From Lethocerus indicus (Eukaryota; Arthropoda; Insecta; Hemiptera; Belostomatidae), in assembly GCA_019843655.1 (NCBI GenBank), contig JACDQD010000008.1, forward strand, positions 10,574,442 through 10,638,441: a DNA stretch of 64,000 nt. The letters run 5' to 3'. Below are positions 1 through 11,485 of this stretch, piece after piece; positions within the stretch are counted from its first letter, which is position 1, and every line of letters begins with the position of its first letter. A program made the translations under genes and the position numbers. The notes beneath the pieces are model-generated. The model worked only from the letters and a program-made list of their open reading frames with translations. It ran no database searches and had not been told where the DNA came from.

Positions 1-175
1 AGAAATAAAATTTCCCAATAGTGTACTCTGCTTTGTTTAGGTTATGGTCTCTTCCATCCCCATGCTACATTAGCATGCAATGTCAAATTTTGTAAGTTTG
101 AGTTTCAGACATTTTAGCTCAATTATTTTTGGTTTATGTCTTAATTTGAATTATTTTTTTAAGTTATTGATTTAC

Positions 176-370
176 CTTTTCCTCTATGATGTTAGCCTGT
201 ATGGGTAAGGCTTCTTCTATTTCAGTTATGATTTCCTTAAGTGTCGATCTAATCTCTTCTTGTTTAATTTCTCCTTTCTGAGATTCTTCTATGGGGGCCA
301 TCTCTTCTTGATTATTTTCCGCAGGTTGGATCTCGTCAGTTATGGTTTCACTAGCATTTGTGTCTATATT
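176..370 (-). CDS. Acidic internal coding exon of the left-edge minus-strand gene (product unknown)
   Basis: On the minus strand this 195-base block is open in one frame for exactly 65 codons. It lies between an AG acceptor (complement of 371-372, after AATGTGTAATCCAG) and a donor AAAAG|GTAAAT at 175. Both borders are phase 0. The product is strongly acidic and hydrophilic: it starts NIDTNASETITDEIQ, contains runs such as NNQEEM, IKQEEI and TEIEEA, and ends in ANIIEEK. Its second half could form a helix or coiled coil. It has no start or stop codon, so it is an internal exon and the next exon lies off the left edge. Its phase matches the alternative donor at 2181/2182 of the serine-rich exon upstream, so the two probably belong to one transcript. 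I do not recognise the family. Confidence 0.62.
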
Positions 371-2079
371 CTGGATTACACATTACATTTCATTTACCCA
401 TATCCTCATATAACCCGAGGGTTAACAGGGGTTAATCAAATTAATAAATTATTATTCATATAGTTAAGAATCATAATAAATGAAAGTTAGTTTGTATTTT
501 GCTTTGAATTATCCCATGCAACACACAACTAAAATGAATAATTGCTGGGAAATTTAGTTTGTTTTTCCATTTTCCTTTTTAATTTTATAAATATGCCCCG
601 ATTTCCTAATGATCAGTTTTGAATAAAAGCCAAAAAGCCTGTATGTGTTAAGGCATCTGTAAGTTGTTTTCAGAATCTTGTGTATATATGCACACAAAGT
701 ATTAATACAGCAATTTTTTAACTGAAAATAAGGGAAAGGTCTATAGCTTCAAAATGTTTATCTTCAACTGGTGGTATTTTTAATAGTATTTAATGTTTTA
801 AATGCATTAAAAAGCGTTGGAAAATTCATCTTTATATATAGGAATGTTATTATACACCTGAAAATAAAAACATTTTGAAGCTAACAATATACAAAAACAA
901 CTTTCTATCAATTTCTCTTTATTTAACAATAAAGTATACACATATGAAAGCAAAGTCAGATATACTTTGTATAAACATTCCTATGTATAAAAATGTACTC
1001 TCAGCAACATGTAAAATTAAAAAAAAATAGAAAAACAATCCATGATATTGACTTTCACACACCTGATATATTCAGCTAATATTACATGATAATGGTAGAA
1101 TTTAATTTCTTGAATATCTTCATCTTCAAAACTTGAAATAATTTCCTACTACAATTCAAACTAACTAATTAATTTCATTAGTATCAACAATACTGAGTGG
1201 TATGATAACAGTGAACACAAATTGAGTACTCAGAATTAAGTGGTGTTTAATAAATATACTTTAAAATCACAATATAATCTGAAATAGATTTCAATACTAT
1301 AATCTGTATGTTTGATTTTCTTAGAGGGTTTATAGTTGTAATTACAGTAAAGTTTGTTACTCTAAGGATTTATTTCAAACATTTAGTATCAACTAAGGAA
1401 TACTTTCTGAACAGAAAGTTTGTTCTACAGTGTGTGATCTTAAGTAGTGACTAAATGTATGAAAATTTACATTGTCTTTATTTGCATTATATGTGAAACA
1501 TTACAAAAAACAATGCGGTGTTATTTTATTATGAAGGAATCTTTTACAACTATGGAATTGACAGTTTTTTATTTACTAATTCTAGGCACTAACAATTTGT
1601 CTTTTTTGAGAAGGAATATTCCCAGGGAGTCCCTACATATTTTGAACTCCCTTTAATCAGTTTGAGCCGGGTCCAAAAGCGTTAAACACACATTGGCATT
1701 ACACCAAGAACGTTTGCGTTTCAGACAATAATGTATTCTTATCCCTTATGTATTCCTACATTACAATAAAAATAATAAGAATAATAGAGAGAAAAGGACT
1801 CATTCTTAAGAGTGTACAATATCGATTAGTAGTATGTCTCTTGTAAATATGTGTTACAAAATTGTTAACATAGAAAAAATTGATATGTTCGCATGAGTAG
1901 CGTGGATTAACGGTTCGGTCCGGTCCCGCTTTGAAATAGCCGAAGGAGAGGGGGCGTACAAAAAAAATTATAAAATCAGTTGCGAGTACAAAAATTGTCA
2001 TCTGGCGGAAGAGTTCAAAGTGGGGAACGGCCGAGCCGAAATAAAGCGTAGGTGGAGTCAAAGCTTGTTTTTTGTATTA
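371..2079. other. Intron / 3' UTR sequence, AT-rich, no coding exon seen
   Basis: This stretch separates the acidic exon from the serine-rich exon. It is very AT-rich up to about 1650 and more mixed, with CpG, from 1880 to 2060. If the serine-rich exon ends at its own stop (2080), the part just left of 2080 is the 3' UTR of that isoform. If the internal donor is used, the whole stretch is intron. I saw no further open block with convincing splice borders, and no obvious minus-strand AATAAA close to the stop. Confidence 0.4.
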
Positions 2080-2268
2080 TTATTCGATGGAAAGTGTGGT
2101 TGAGCTAGAACTAGAGATAGACTGAACCGATGACTGTTTCACGACGCTAGATGTTACACGCGAAGAAGTAACTCGACTCACCGACTGGGAAACAACGTGA
2201 GAGCTTTGCTCTGATTCGAACGACGAAGACTTTTCAGAAATCAACGCACTCCCGACCACTTTCTCCAC
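2080..2268 (-). CDS. Serine-rich exon with stop codon; alternative 3' end of the left-edge gene
   Basis: The acceptor is TTCGACTGGTTTCAG| at 2269-2270 and the frame is phase 0. The exon encodes 62 residues and a TAA at 2080-2082. It begins VEKVVGSALISEKSSSFE and then becomes rich in Ser, Val, Thr and Gln (SQSVSRVTSSRVTSS, then a run of five Ser), as in a disordered, phosphorylatable tail. It joins in frame to the start exon at 2995-3092, which is also serine-rich. An internal donor, TCG|GTGAGT at 2176-2181, would end the exon after 29 codons in phase 0 and splice to the acidic exon at 176-370. The sequence therefore offers two isoforms: a short protein of about 88 residues ending here, or a longer one running off the window. 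No homologue is recognised. Confidence 0.6.
   Translation of the reverse strand: MEKVVGSALISEKSSSFESEQSSHVVSQSVSRVTSSRVTSSVVKQSSVQSISSSSSTTLSIE
2176..2181 (-). promoter_or_regulatory. Internal alternative splice donor (GTGAGT)
   Basis: On the minus strand the serine-rich exon contains CAGTCG|GTGAGT, a good donor at a codon boundary. Using it removes the last 33 codons and the stop, and joins in phase with the exon at 176-370. The reading frame also continues smoothly past it, so both splice forms look possible. Confidence 0.45.
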
Positions 2269-2994
2269 CTGAAACCAGTCGAAAAATAGTAAAATATCGA
2301 AATACATTGAACACATCCCATTACAACAGACCTTTTCCATTGCGCAATACGAAAGTCAAAGAGTAATCGCTTTCGTGTAGCTCCAGTTACATTTACTTTA
2401 GTAGCTATCTTGGGGTTACTTAATAGTTGTTCTGAAAAGTTCCGTTAGATCAATTGCTCTTTAAGTTTGTCGCAGTATAGGTGTTGTAACAGAATTGGCG
2501 GAGGTTTTATTAAATATAATGTTGAATATTTCTTGCAGTATAAAACGCGAGAGTAAGCCGTATCGGATAAAATGAGAATCTCTAAAAATTCAGAAAAAGG
2601 ATCTAGGTCCTTGGTTTGTAACAGAAATGAATGTAGTTGCTGTGATTGAATACTACGAACTATCCCCGATTTCGTTTCGCTATCGTTGAAAATACGTTGC
2701 GTCTTTCGTTTTTGTGGCTGATAAATAAGGAAGAATGATCAGAGAGTAGAATTGTTCGTTTCGATTGTTTCATTGTCTCCTGAATTAAATGAAATATCCG
2801 CGTTATTCGGAAGCATATTTTTTTATACATCATTCAAACAACGGTACAAACGTTATATACAATCAAAGTTCATACTTATTGATCTATATAATTCGGCTCA
2901 GTTTTCATGTCGGTGACTGTCGAATTATAACACAATAGTATATATCTATTCAGTTCTGAATTCATACAATACCGTTTAAAAATATTCAAACTAC
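2269..2994 (-). other. Intron of the left-edge gene
   Basis: A 726-base intron with donor TCACAG|GTAGTT (complement at 2993-2994) and acceptor TTTCAG at 2269. Both flanking exons are in phase 0 across it. It is AT-rich and I see no structured element in it. Confidence 0.55.
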
Positions 2995-3092
2995 CTGTGA
3001 AGAAGATGACTGCGAGGAAGAACTTTCCTCCCTCATCAGTTCTCCGCTCTTTTCAACCGGTGTCACCTCCATTTTTCCTGATTGATGTATGC
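2995..3092 (-). CDS. Start exon of the left-edge gene (ATG at 3070-3072)
   Basis: The acceptor TTGTTTTCCTCAG| ends at 3093 and the donor is TCACAG|GTAGTT at 2994. The exon contains AAAAATGG, a good start context (A at -3, G at +4), followed by 26 codons that read MEVTPVEKSGELMREE and then a Ser/Gln tail. The frame is open across the next splice into the Ser-rich exon. If exon 4652-4745 is spliced upstream, the ATG frame meets TAA exactly at the junction, eight codons before the ATG, which supports this ATG as the true start. The frame is also open to the 5' border of the exon, so an isoform entering from another upstream exon cannot be excluded. The product is unknown. It has no signal peptide or membrane segment, so an intracellular, disordered N-terminus is likely. 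Confidence 0.6.
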
Positions 3093-4651
3093 CTGAGGAA
3101 AACAATATGTATTTAGCGATACCAAATATTCATTATTAACAGATCCGAATTTTATTTTGTTTCTGTCGACCCTTATTTCGGTCTAATATCGCTAATGGGT
3201 ATAATTTGGAGAAATCTACGCCCTTATTTATATAAGTAAAGAACCCTTTATTCGGGAGATTAAAAGAAGGCTACAATTCATAAGAAAAACTGTTGGCATC
3301 GTAGGAGCGGTGTTTGACTTAGTGTCCCGGGGGGTCAACGATCCCCAGTCCATTATTAGACCATGGCGAAAAGGGCTACCTGGAATGATTTATATTGATA
3401 GGAATGATTTAAAAATATCATTTAGCGCGTGTTTCTAAAACATCCCTCCTATATATTTTATATTGGCTTTTTCTGGGAGGGCTTTTGAATTGTGAAAATA
3501 ATCGGTAATCTGGGTAAAGATTTTTTTAGGCATCGTCATTAGCGGGGATTGGGATGGAACATTCTTAAATTTAGCCCGGGGACGGAACTAAACTGTTCAG
3601 TGTCCCGGTTCTATCCCCTCCGGTCCCCACCGAGTGGCCTAGTTGTACTCCGAGCCTTCGAAAAATAAACCTCCGCCCTGACACTAAGTACCGCTCAGGA
3701 ATAATAAACGAGAGCTCGCGAAAAACACGGCGGGGAGGGAAAGAAAAAATACGACTGCGAACCTAAAAATACATAACACTCGAGACAAAACCGCTGAGAC
3801 CGAAGCCTCGGCCGGGACCTATATAATTTCCATCGATTAAAAATACATTTCCCGGTTAAAACCATTTATAAAAGCGTAGGTGCTATAAAATTATTAAAAA
3901 ACACTAATCCTGTTAACATAAAATCGCGGCCGATTAGATATTATTATTATATATTTTTGATTATCTTAAAATATTAATTAATTCCGAATAGTCGCGAATT
4001 GGCTTCGTGTTTTAAGAGAATGCCGAACCTCTGCCCGGGCCGGTCCATCTCAAAAGACAAATTCTTGAGTATTAGTCCATTAATTCTTGGCTCCGCACTG
4101 CTGCTAATATCGACTCTATATGGAAGCGGCCGTGCACTGTCGGCGGCGCCTTATACGTTTCAGGAGACGATTAATCGACAATTTTTGCGTTATTAATTTT
4201 AACTACAGGGTACGAAAACGTGGGTTACTTGTCACATAAGATCCGCTTGTTTTATTACTAGACGATTGATTTCAACTGAGGCAATGGTGAAAATTTGTGT
4301 AAAGTTTATGAACGATATCCCGCAATCATATTCAGCTAGTCCACTACGAGAAAATAGACTTGCTCGAAAGATAGGAAATATTGCGAACTATAAATGTATA
4401 CTTTCTATATTTATCGACTTACGCTTCAAACGTAAACCGAAGGAAGTTAAATGTAATCTATAATTGAATATAACTGACTGTACACTGTAGCATATCTGCA
4501 ACACTTTTCTGTTCTCTAAATTAGAAATTTTTTGATATTTTAACAGTATTTTAGTTGATTTAAAATGAGTTATGAAAACAAAAGGATGAATAAGTTAATG
4601 CTCATAATAAGTTAAGGATTGACCGAACGATCCAAGTTGTTATTTACTTAC
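3093..4651 (-). other. First intron of the left-edge gene, with CpG-rich patches
   Basis: This is intron if the first exon at 4652-4745 is right. It is not uniform: 3290-3390, 3540-3830 and 3990-4170 are rich in CpG and GC, while 3830-3990 is almost pure A/T. The patches are candidate intronic enhancers. A 65-codon plus-strand frame at 3999-4196 and another at 4266-4463 show no splice or family support. Confidence 0.4.
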
Positions 4652-4745
4652 GTTATCTGGATGAGCGATGGATCTGGAACTGAAGAGCGGTTCTATATTG
4701 AATCCCCCAGTGGCTGGGCAGACCTCTCGAAACGAACGCGACCGA
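4652..4745 (-). other. Candidate 5' untranslated first or second exon of the left-edge gene
   Basis: The minus strand has a strong donor GATAAC|GTAAGT at 4651 and a weaker acceptor CGCCTCTAG| ending at 4746. One frame is open for 31 codons (RSRSFREVCPATGG at the start, ending IAHPDN). However, its phase does not fit the next exon: joined directly, that frame hits TGA within ten codons. In the ATG frame of the next exon, this exon gives TAA at the junction. It is therefore best read as 5' UTR. If the 5' border is a transcription start rather than a splice site, this is exon 1. Confidence 0.35.
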
Positions 4746-5301
4746 CTAGAGGCGAAGTTCGCCGATAGACGTTATATTTAGGTTTTCATAAAGCGATTTC
4801 TATTTGTTCTCCAGTTCTTGCAGTTTTGTGATTATTGCATTTTTTCTTCTCCCCTTTCCACTACTTCCTCATCCGTCTAGTACCCGTCTCCTCTCTGTAC
4901 CGATAGCTGAACAGTAAATATTTGTAACTTGTTTTCATTCGGAAGGGATCGAAAACTTCCGTCGCCAGGCATTTTTATAGAATACTGTCCTGTACTAAAA
5001 TGCCATATTATTTAATTGTTTCACAATATCTCATTGCCGACCTCAATTGATCTAACGATGAAAGATTTCTGGTTACTAGGTAGCAGAAATTAATTGTAAA
5101 ACCTAAGGGGATGTTCCTGCCAACGAACTGAGCTATTACACTTTATACTCGACTAAATTTTATATGGTTACTGTAACGAAAAATCCTCGGAAATTGCTAT
5201 TCGAGCTTGCAATTTTGTCGTCGTAAAACATCGAGTGCAACTTTGTTAAGGCCGTTTCATGGTCAAACCTTTGGAATATTGAACTTGTTTCAATGTTATC
5301 T

Positions 5302-5355
<54 letters not shown>

Positions 5356-8300
5356 ACATAAGATTTTATACATTACTGTATATAATATGGGTCAAATAAC
5401 CTCGATTGTTTTTTCTATAGATCTATTTTTTCATAGCTGTTTGCACGGTTCGCATTACTTTTTTTAATAATTTTTTTAGAGCAATTTTTATTATTAAAAT
5501 AGTGTCCTGGCAACCGTAACCGAATAAGATAAAATAAACGAAATTAATCTAATTTAATGACACGGCACTCAGTCGTAAATATCTAACGCCAGTACGATTC
5601 GACTAGGCCCAAAATAAAATGGCCGGGGACATTGGGGAATCATATATGTCAGACAGACATCAATACTGCCGAAAAATAAAAATAATAATAGAAAACATCT
5701 AATGTTATTTCATTATTTCGGTTTTGATACTTGAACTATACGCTACATAATTATATACCAACCTGTAGGGACTGTGCTTTAGTTTCACGTTCTGAAATCG
5801 TTGTGCTTTTAGAGGGAACATTGTTTTTTCTTTAATCTACCTTTTTCTTGGCCAATTTTATTCCCGAGATTAGCAATCAGAAATGAAGAGCATCCAAACT
5901 AAGAATCGTAATCTCGGCCCGAAATTAATTCAGCGACGGGGGTACTTCTTCTCGAGTCTTTTTTTTTATATTAGCGCCATTCTGGTGCCACATGTTAGAC
6001 ATTCAGGACTTGGATAGGTATGCAAGACTTCCGCCAGTAGGGTTCCGTGTGAGGCTTGCCGGATTCAGAAGCCGTGAGTTTAAAATTGTTACATATTTAA
6101 ATTTGCGTCATGCAATAGCGATATGGCTATCTGTAATATAAGTGGGAGTTCGGTTGGGCCAAATCCATGCGCGATGATCGCTCTGAAAATGTACCCACGC
6201 TCACCGGCCAAGAACCTGTGTCACTCCCGACTACGATTCGAAGATTGATGAGTTTGTTTTGGCTGAACATCGATCTTCGCAGCTCTCCAAGTCGCACACG
6301 TATGTAGTACACATGTGTGTATGAATTTATAATGGGAGCATTGTCGAAACAAGATACACTACAACGAGCTAATGTGGTTGCTGGTGCTAACGTTCGAGTA
6401 TAAGCCTTTATTGAGCGTCGCTGAACTCTTAGACATTTTGAACGTTTGATGTGGCTTGGTCCCCCTACTGTAGTTCTGAATCCCAATTGAAACGCATCAA
6501 TTCTCAATTTTATTTCTAATCATTGGAACGTTTGGATTTAATTTTTGATCTATCGATTTTCATATTCAAATTTTCGATCGTTTGCGTAATGTATTCTGAA
6601 CATTTTCGAAGGGGTTCGGATTCAATGAGTTACGCTCATTTTCGTGTAAGTCTCGCATGTTCGATCCATGTTGTTATAAAATTACCATAATATCCAATGA
6701 ACTGGATTATCTATTAAGAAATTATTATTTTTTTATTGCCGAAATTATTTCAAAGGAAATAATATCTTGTTTATTCCAAAGGAACAGAGGTCGCATAAGT
6801 AATTGAACCGTAAGTGCCCGAGTAAGAAAAAATTAAGTATTATTTTTACCGCCGGCCGCCCGCAGCGGGGGCCTCTTCCTGAAATAGAAACCTCTCGGTC
6901 CCGCGAACTTCAGGCTCCCGGCCGCACGCACCCTCTTATCTGAAGATATTCAAACGTCGGCAATTCGAACAAGTTCGGATCGAGAAGGCAGTGATTGATT
7001 ACACGATGTGTAATAATTGGAGCCAATAAATAACAAGAGAGAATTAGAACCGACACAGCAGCGCCAGTTTATCAGTTAGCAGCCAGAAGTGGGAGACGCA
7101 TTTCTGGGAAAACCGAATCGCTCTCGGCTACATTTTAATTGGTATTACTGGCCCCGGGATATTTTCGGAATCTAGTTTTTCCCTTCCAAAATTGGATTCG
7201 GTCAACTACATATCATATTATTAAGGTTCAGAGCGCAAAACCGAGACACTTCTAATAAATCAAATCTATTATAAACCGCCGAATTGGTTCGGCAATAAGA
7301 TTTGAAATTTCGCAGTTATTGAAACGATAGGTCGTAAATTGAAAGAACTTCCTAATACTTCTTTATTTTATTTATGGATTTAATTTTCTGTGTGTTTGAT
7401 TTTTTCTTATCATTTTGGTATTTTTATGGCCTCTAAAAAGAAAAACTTTTTAAACTGTAATTCTATCATGTTTATTAGTATAAAACATAAGGTATAAATT
7501 CAAAATAGAACAAACACAAACAAAAATTTGAATACCACAAGTTTCTCAGGGTCTTATGATACTGAAGGGTTAGTAAGAATCGATAAAATATATTTCTTAT
7601 TAATCAAACTTTTGTTTTTTCCATGAAAATCATCGTTCGATGATCGATGAATCACCCATGATGAATTTTATTTTTGGTACGGTTCGGGTAAAGTTAGGAT
7701 TTACATTGAGCAGGCAGTTTTACTGCCTGGACTTTGATCTGCCCTTAACCCCTATAAAATGAAAAGTTTACACAGGGTGAAGGCGCGATTGTTTAGATAG
7801 GGTCAAAGCGTTTCTAGTAAAGGATTCAAGATATATTCCGTTTTTCGTGAAGACAATTTAGAGTATGAAATCAATGTAGAAGCAGAACATTTTTTTTACG
7901 AATGTAGAATATAGTTTACGAAAATTGAAAGAAAGCCCTAATAGTAAAACAATTTGATTTCATGTCCGTTCATTAATATATTTCTGAAACTTTTTTCATT
8001 CCCGCCATATGTCATGAAGCAGAAAGTCTTCAAGCAAAATAATGTAAATGTAAATATTAGAATATACCTTCAAGACTCAACAGGGAAAACACAAATTTGA
8101 TAGAAATGTGTACATTCAAACAAACCGATTCATCAACAGTATTTCCTCTTTCAACAATTTTACTTGTTTTTTCTTGCATTATTCAAGTAATATACTTTCG
8201 TTTACTTTATCAAAGTAGCAATGGTATGACAGTATTTTTAGATGTTTTTTCACGGACAAACGTCTGCTTAGCGGCTGTGACAAGAAATCAGTTGTCAACT

Positions 8301-8940
8301 GGGCAACTCAGCCAGATAATTCTTTACTGTTAAATTATAACTGGAGCGTGCAGTCGAGAGACAGGGCCCAGGAGAACCAGCGACATGAGCGTAGGCAACC
8401 AATTTGTCTGATCCGAGTAAAATTGGACCAAGGGACTCGTTCTGGGAACGGGCCATGAAACGTTTATTGTAATAAATGCGTTCACAGTTTTTTTTACAAC
8501 TAATAAACTTGACAATTAATATTGGCCTGGTCAACTGTGAGATTCTTTTAGATGTAATCTAATTTGACCACTGTAATGAAAGTTATTGCAACTCAGCTCC
8601 GATTTTTGTTCAAGTTGTTAACGCATTAAACTTTGGTGAACATTGTAAACGAATATATTGCATACTGAGTATCGGAGGGATAGTTACGGGTTAATTTGTA
8701 TCGGACGGTTTCGTCGTTCAAGTAGGTCAAAACTGAACTGGCGGTCTACCTGGATGGTCACAAAACGATACCGGTTTTGGCATCGCTCTACCGACTGCCC
8801 ACTCCGAATGCACAACTACGTACAATAGGCTAGATCGATTGAAAGATTTTTCTCACTTGCCCCACACCAATTGAAAACAAGACCACCTCGGTGGCAATAT
8901 TTTACCACCATTTTTATCTGAGTGCAGTTTTATAGCGGCT
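4746..8940. other. Intergenic or intronic sequence, no supported gene
   Basis: No coding exon is supported here. Contents: a 56-base palindromic (TA)n tract at 5301-5356; a CpG-rich patch at about 6850-6960 and a mixed patch to 7110, which could be promoter-proximal; and a 126-codon minus-strand frame at 6127-6507 with no recognisable domain, in a stretch (5990-6510) of gene-like composition that may be an old insertion. Confidence 0.4.
5301..5356. repeat. (TA)24 microsatellite inside a perfect palindrome
   Basis: Twenty-four TA units at 5305-5352 are flanked by TGAC on the left and GTCA on the right, so all 56 bases are self-complementary. The symmetry extends a little further, imperfectly (TTAT left, ATAA right, one mismatch between). 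Such a tract can extrude a cruciform and is prone to length change. Confidence 0.9.
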
Positions 8941-10341
8941 TTTGCAATCTATTGCGAAAACGTCAATTAGCGTTGTCAGTCTACCTTTCTTAGGTGGCAT
9001 GTGCAAAGGTTTTTTTTTGTGTAATAAAAATTCTCTATACCAGAATATTCCAGAAACCCTTAGAAATAATGTCAATTTATTTTTACATATTACTATTACT
9101 TTTGCAGTATTAAGAAAGGTTTAACCAGCTGTCAACAAGATGTCTAATTTAATATATTAATACGGGGAAATAGCTGCAATTTAAATATTTTTAATTATTG
9201 TTATATTAAAAATTATGCTTAATTTATTACATGTTATTAAGAAAGTGTTACTTCAATCCATTTCTGTATTGATGTAAGTGATGTATGCCGCAAAGTTTCC
9301 AATAATGTATATGGAATCATACTACATAAAATTGCAAGAAAGGGATTCAAATATTAATATTATATAAGATTGAGCTGAAATAAAAACATATTAGCATTAA
9401 AATAAATTTATTATATAACATTAGATAAATATATGTCTAATCTGCAGTTGACCAATTATAAACTGCCTCCTTACATTGAGAACAATATTCATTCGTTCAA
9501 TATGGGTTTAATGAGTGCTTAAAAATAAATGCGAATTATGGTTGTATTGTAAAATACATTTACAATAAAACCACTATGATAATTTTCTTAAATTTTTTCA
9601 TTATGAATTGGTAAGTTATATAGAATGAACAATATCAAATATTTCAGCCAACTGTATCTTGTATGCCAGGCTCAACATGAATTGACAAAAAATATATCAT
9701 ATATTTCATCTGACTAATATAAAGTATAATTATAAAGAAAACAAATTATATATGAATTAAATGTATAAAATAGTCTATTTTTCAATATATAACTTTAAAT
9801 CTGTACAAGTTACAATTAATATTTTTCAAGTACATTTGTCATTGCTACTTTTAAAAAACTTGGCATAGTGAGATATTATTTTTTGTTTAAACATTAATTA
9901 TATATAGTTACTGCATAACTACTTATAATGAAGTCACACATATCTATATAATATACAGTTAAATATAGTTAAGAATATTTCTACAGATTTATCCATTTTT
10001 TTAAATAGAATAATATTGGATAGGCTTAAATTTTACTTTAAACTTAAACTCTTTTTAACTTTTTAAACTTTTATTTCTCTTTGAGTGTGTTACACATCTA
10101 TTAGGTGATACTTACTGTCCGTGAAAAGTTAAGGAAGCTTCAAATTTTTTAACAAGAATAAATACATCCATAATTATTTTAAATGGAACTCATTTAGTAA
10201 TTGTAATACTAATTGTAATAATTCATTCCTTATGTATTATAAGTAATATTTAATATTATTAGTTCATAAAAAAATTCTGATAATGACCTAGCATTTCTTT
10301 TACCCTTGGGTATAGTATTCTTACTTAGAATGGTTTCAATA

Positions 10342-10350
10342 TTAATGATC
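10342..10350 (-). CDS. Possible terminal exon, minus strand (Asp-His-stop), weak
   Basis: The acceptor ACAATTCTCACACAG| at 10351 is strong. If the upstream exon at 10484-10569 is joined in its only open frame, translation ends almost at once (GAT CAT TAA). A different frame of the same block stays open for 39 codons to a stop at 10230-10232, but its phase does not match. At this AT content a run that long can be chance. Treat as tentative. Confidence 0.15.
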   Translation of the reverse strand, partial: DH

Positions 10351-10483
10351 CTGTGTGAGAATTGTTAGTTTTATGGGTGAAAAGGTGAAATGTCTGCTTT
10401 GTTTTTTCTCATTTCAATTATGAATGATTTTAAGTTCAGATATGTTAAGAGAGCTTGCCACTCCAAAGAAAAGATTTACTTAC

Positions 10484-10569
10484 AAAAAATTTACAATGAA
10501 TAATTATTGTAAAATATTTGGATTTTTGGAGGAAACCCATGAATTTAAATTTATACCCATTGACTTTGT
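10484..10569 (-). CDS. Possible internal exon, minus strand, unknown product, weak
   Basis: An 86-base block with a good acceptor (GATTATGTCTTATATCAG|) and a strong donor (TTTTTT|GTAAGTAAA). Only one of three frames is open: 28 codons, starting KVNGYKFKFMGF and ending IIHCKFF, preceded by two leftover bases. The product is basic and aromatic, as expected from AT-rich DNA whether coding or not. An intron of about 130 bases to 10351 would be normal for an insect. No family is recognised. Confidence 0.22.
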
Positions 10570-11360
10570 CTGATATAAGACATAATCATTAAGAATAATG
10601 CACGTGATGTGTACACAAATAGCACATTTTCGAATAGATATTTTTCAAATAGCATGGCACTTGAATTATTATATTTTTGTGACATTATTAGGTTTGATGA
10701 AATTGCCAGAACATATTTTATTTTATTGATTAGTTACATTGCTGAAGTAATTTTTACCTTGGTTTCCTAACAAAGGCAGATATATTCTAGGCATATGGAG
10801 ATTAATTAGTCCCATGTTTGAATAATAAAGTTGCATTATTAGGTTTATGACATTACTGTAAATATGTATTGCTTTCTAGGTAGCATAGTATCTACTACTT
10901 ATATTGAAAAATATTCCTTTCATTTTATATAATAGATGTTGCAGTAATAGATATAACATTTATTAATAAATCTGTACATATATATAAATATTTCGAATTC
11001 GAGGGGTTAATGTTTGGTATTATTTTAATAAAAATATCCTGACTAATCAGGACTGGAAATTGCATTGCTTTAAAACCACCTTCGATGATCGATATTTGCC
11101 GAAGAATGGATAATCCCCTTACGAAACCTTTTTTTGTAAGGGTTGCTCAAGTTTCAAGGGAAGGCGTCGGCCAGTCGAATGCAGGTTGCATACGGGAACG
11201 AATTCTGCCATATTCGTTCGCGTTTTGGCATTGCTATAAGAATCATGAATGTTTTTTCTCCCTTTTTAACAGCTTTGTTTAGCTCGTGAATTTTTCCCCT
11301 CGCCCTTTTTCGTCAGCGACTGTGAATAGTTTTATTCTAAAAATGTCTTCGATTTTTCAG

Positions 11361-11485
11361 TCGGGACCGTTTCGAAATTCAAGTATCGCTTCGAGTGCTT
11401 TCGTCACGGCCTCACGGTTTGTCCTAGGAAAAAACGTCGGTGACGAATAGCCGGTGAACAACTGCCGAAGGAAAACAGCCACTGA
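11361..11485 (+). other. Candidate untranslated leader exon, plus strand
   Basis: A strong acceptor (TCTTCGATTTTTCAG|) and a strong donor (CACTGA|GTAAGTAC) enclose 125 bases. All three frames are closed, and there is no ATG in the block, as expected of a 5' leader exon. The acceptor overlaps TCAGT, which also fits the arthropod initiator consensus, so the block could instead be a first exon starting at about 11360. No convincing downstream promoter element is visible. The plus-strand coding exons I can name start only at 60.9 kb, so any link to them is a guess. Confidence 0.35.

Larger units (their letters stand above)
8941..11360. other. Very AT-rich stretch with one weak exon pair
   Basis: From about 9130 to 11040 the sequence is markedly more AT-rich than its flanks, with few CpG. 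It resembles UTR or old transposon-derived DNA. Apart from the weak minus-strand exon pair at 10342-10569, I see nothing that can be assigned. Confidence 0.35.

Noticed and set aside
6032..6076. Plus-strand block ending AGAAGCC|GTGAGT with a protein-like frame
   Set aside because: The upstream AG is poor, and the frame reads on past the donor to a stop without any family resemblance.
6127..6507. 126-codon minus-strand frame
   Set aside because: No domain recognised. The neighbourhood may be an old insertion, but I could not align it to any transposase by eye.
10116..10171. Minus-strand ATG followed by 18 codons and GTAAGT (MDVFILVKKFEASL)
   Set aside because: It resembles an Elongin B-style start only in the first four residues. 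It is short, AT-rich and conflicts with the other weak exon pair nearby.
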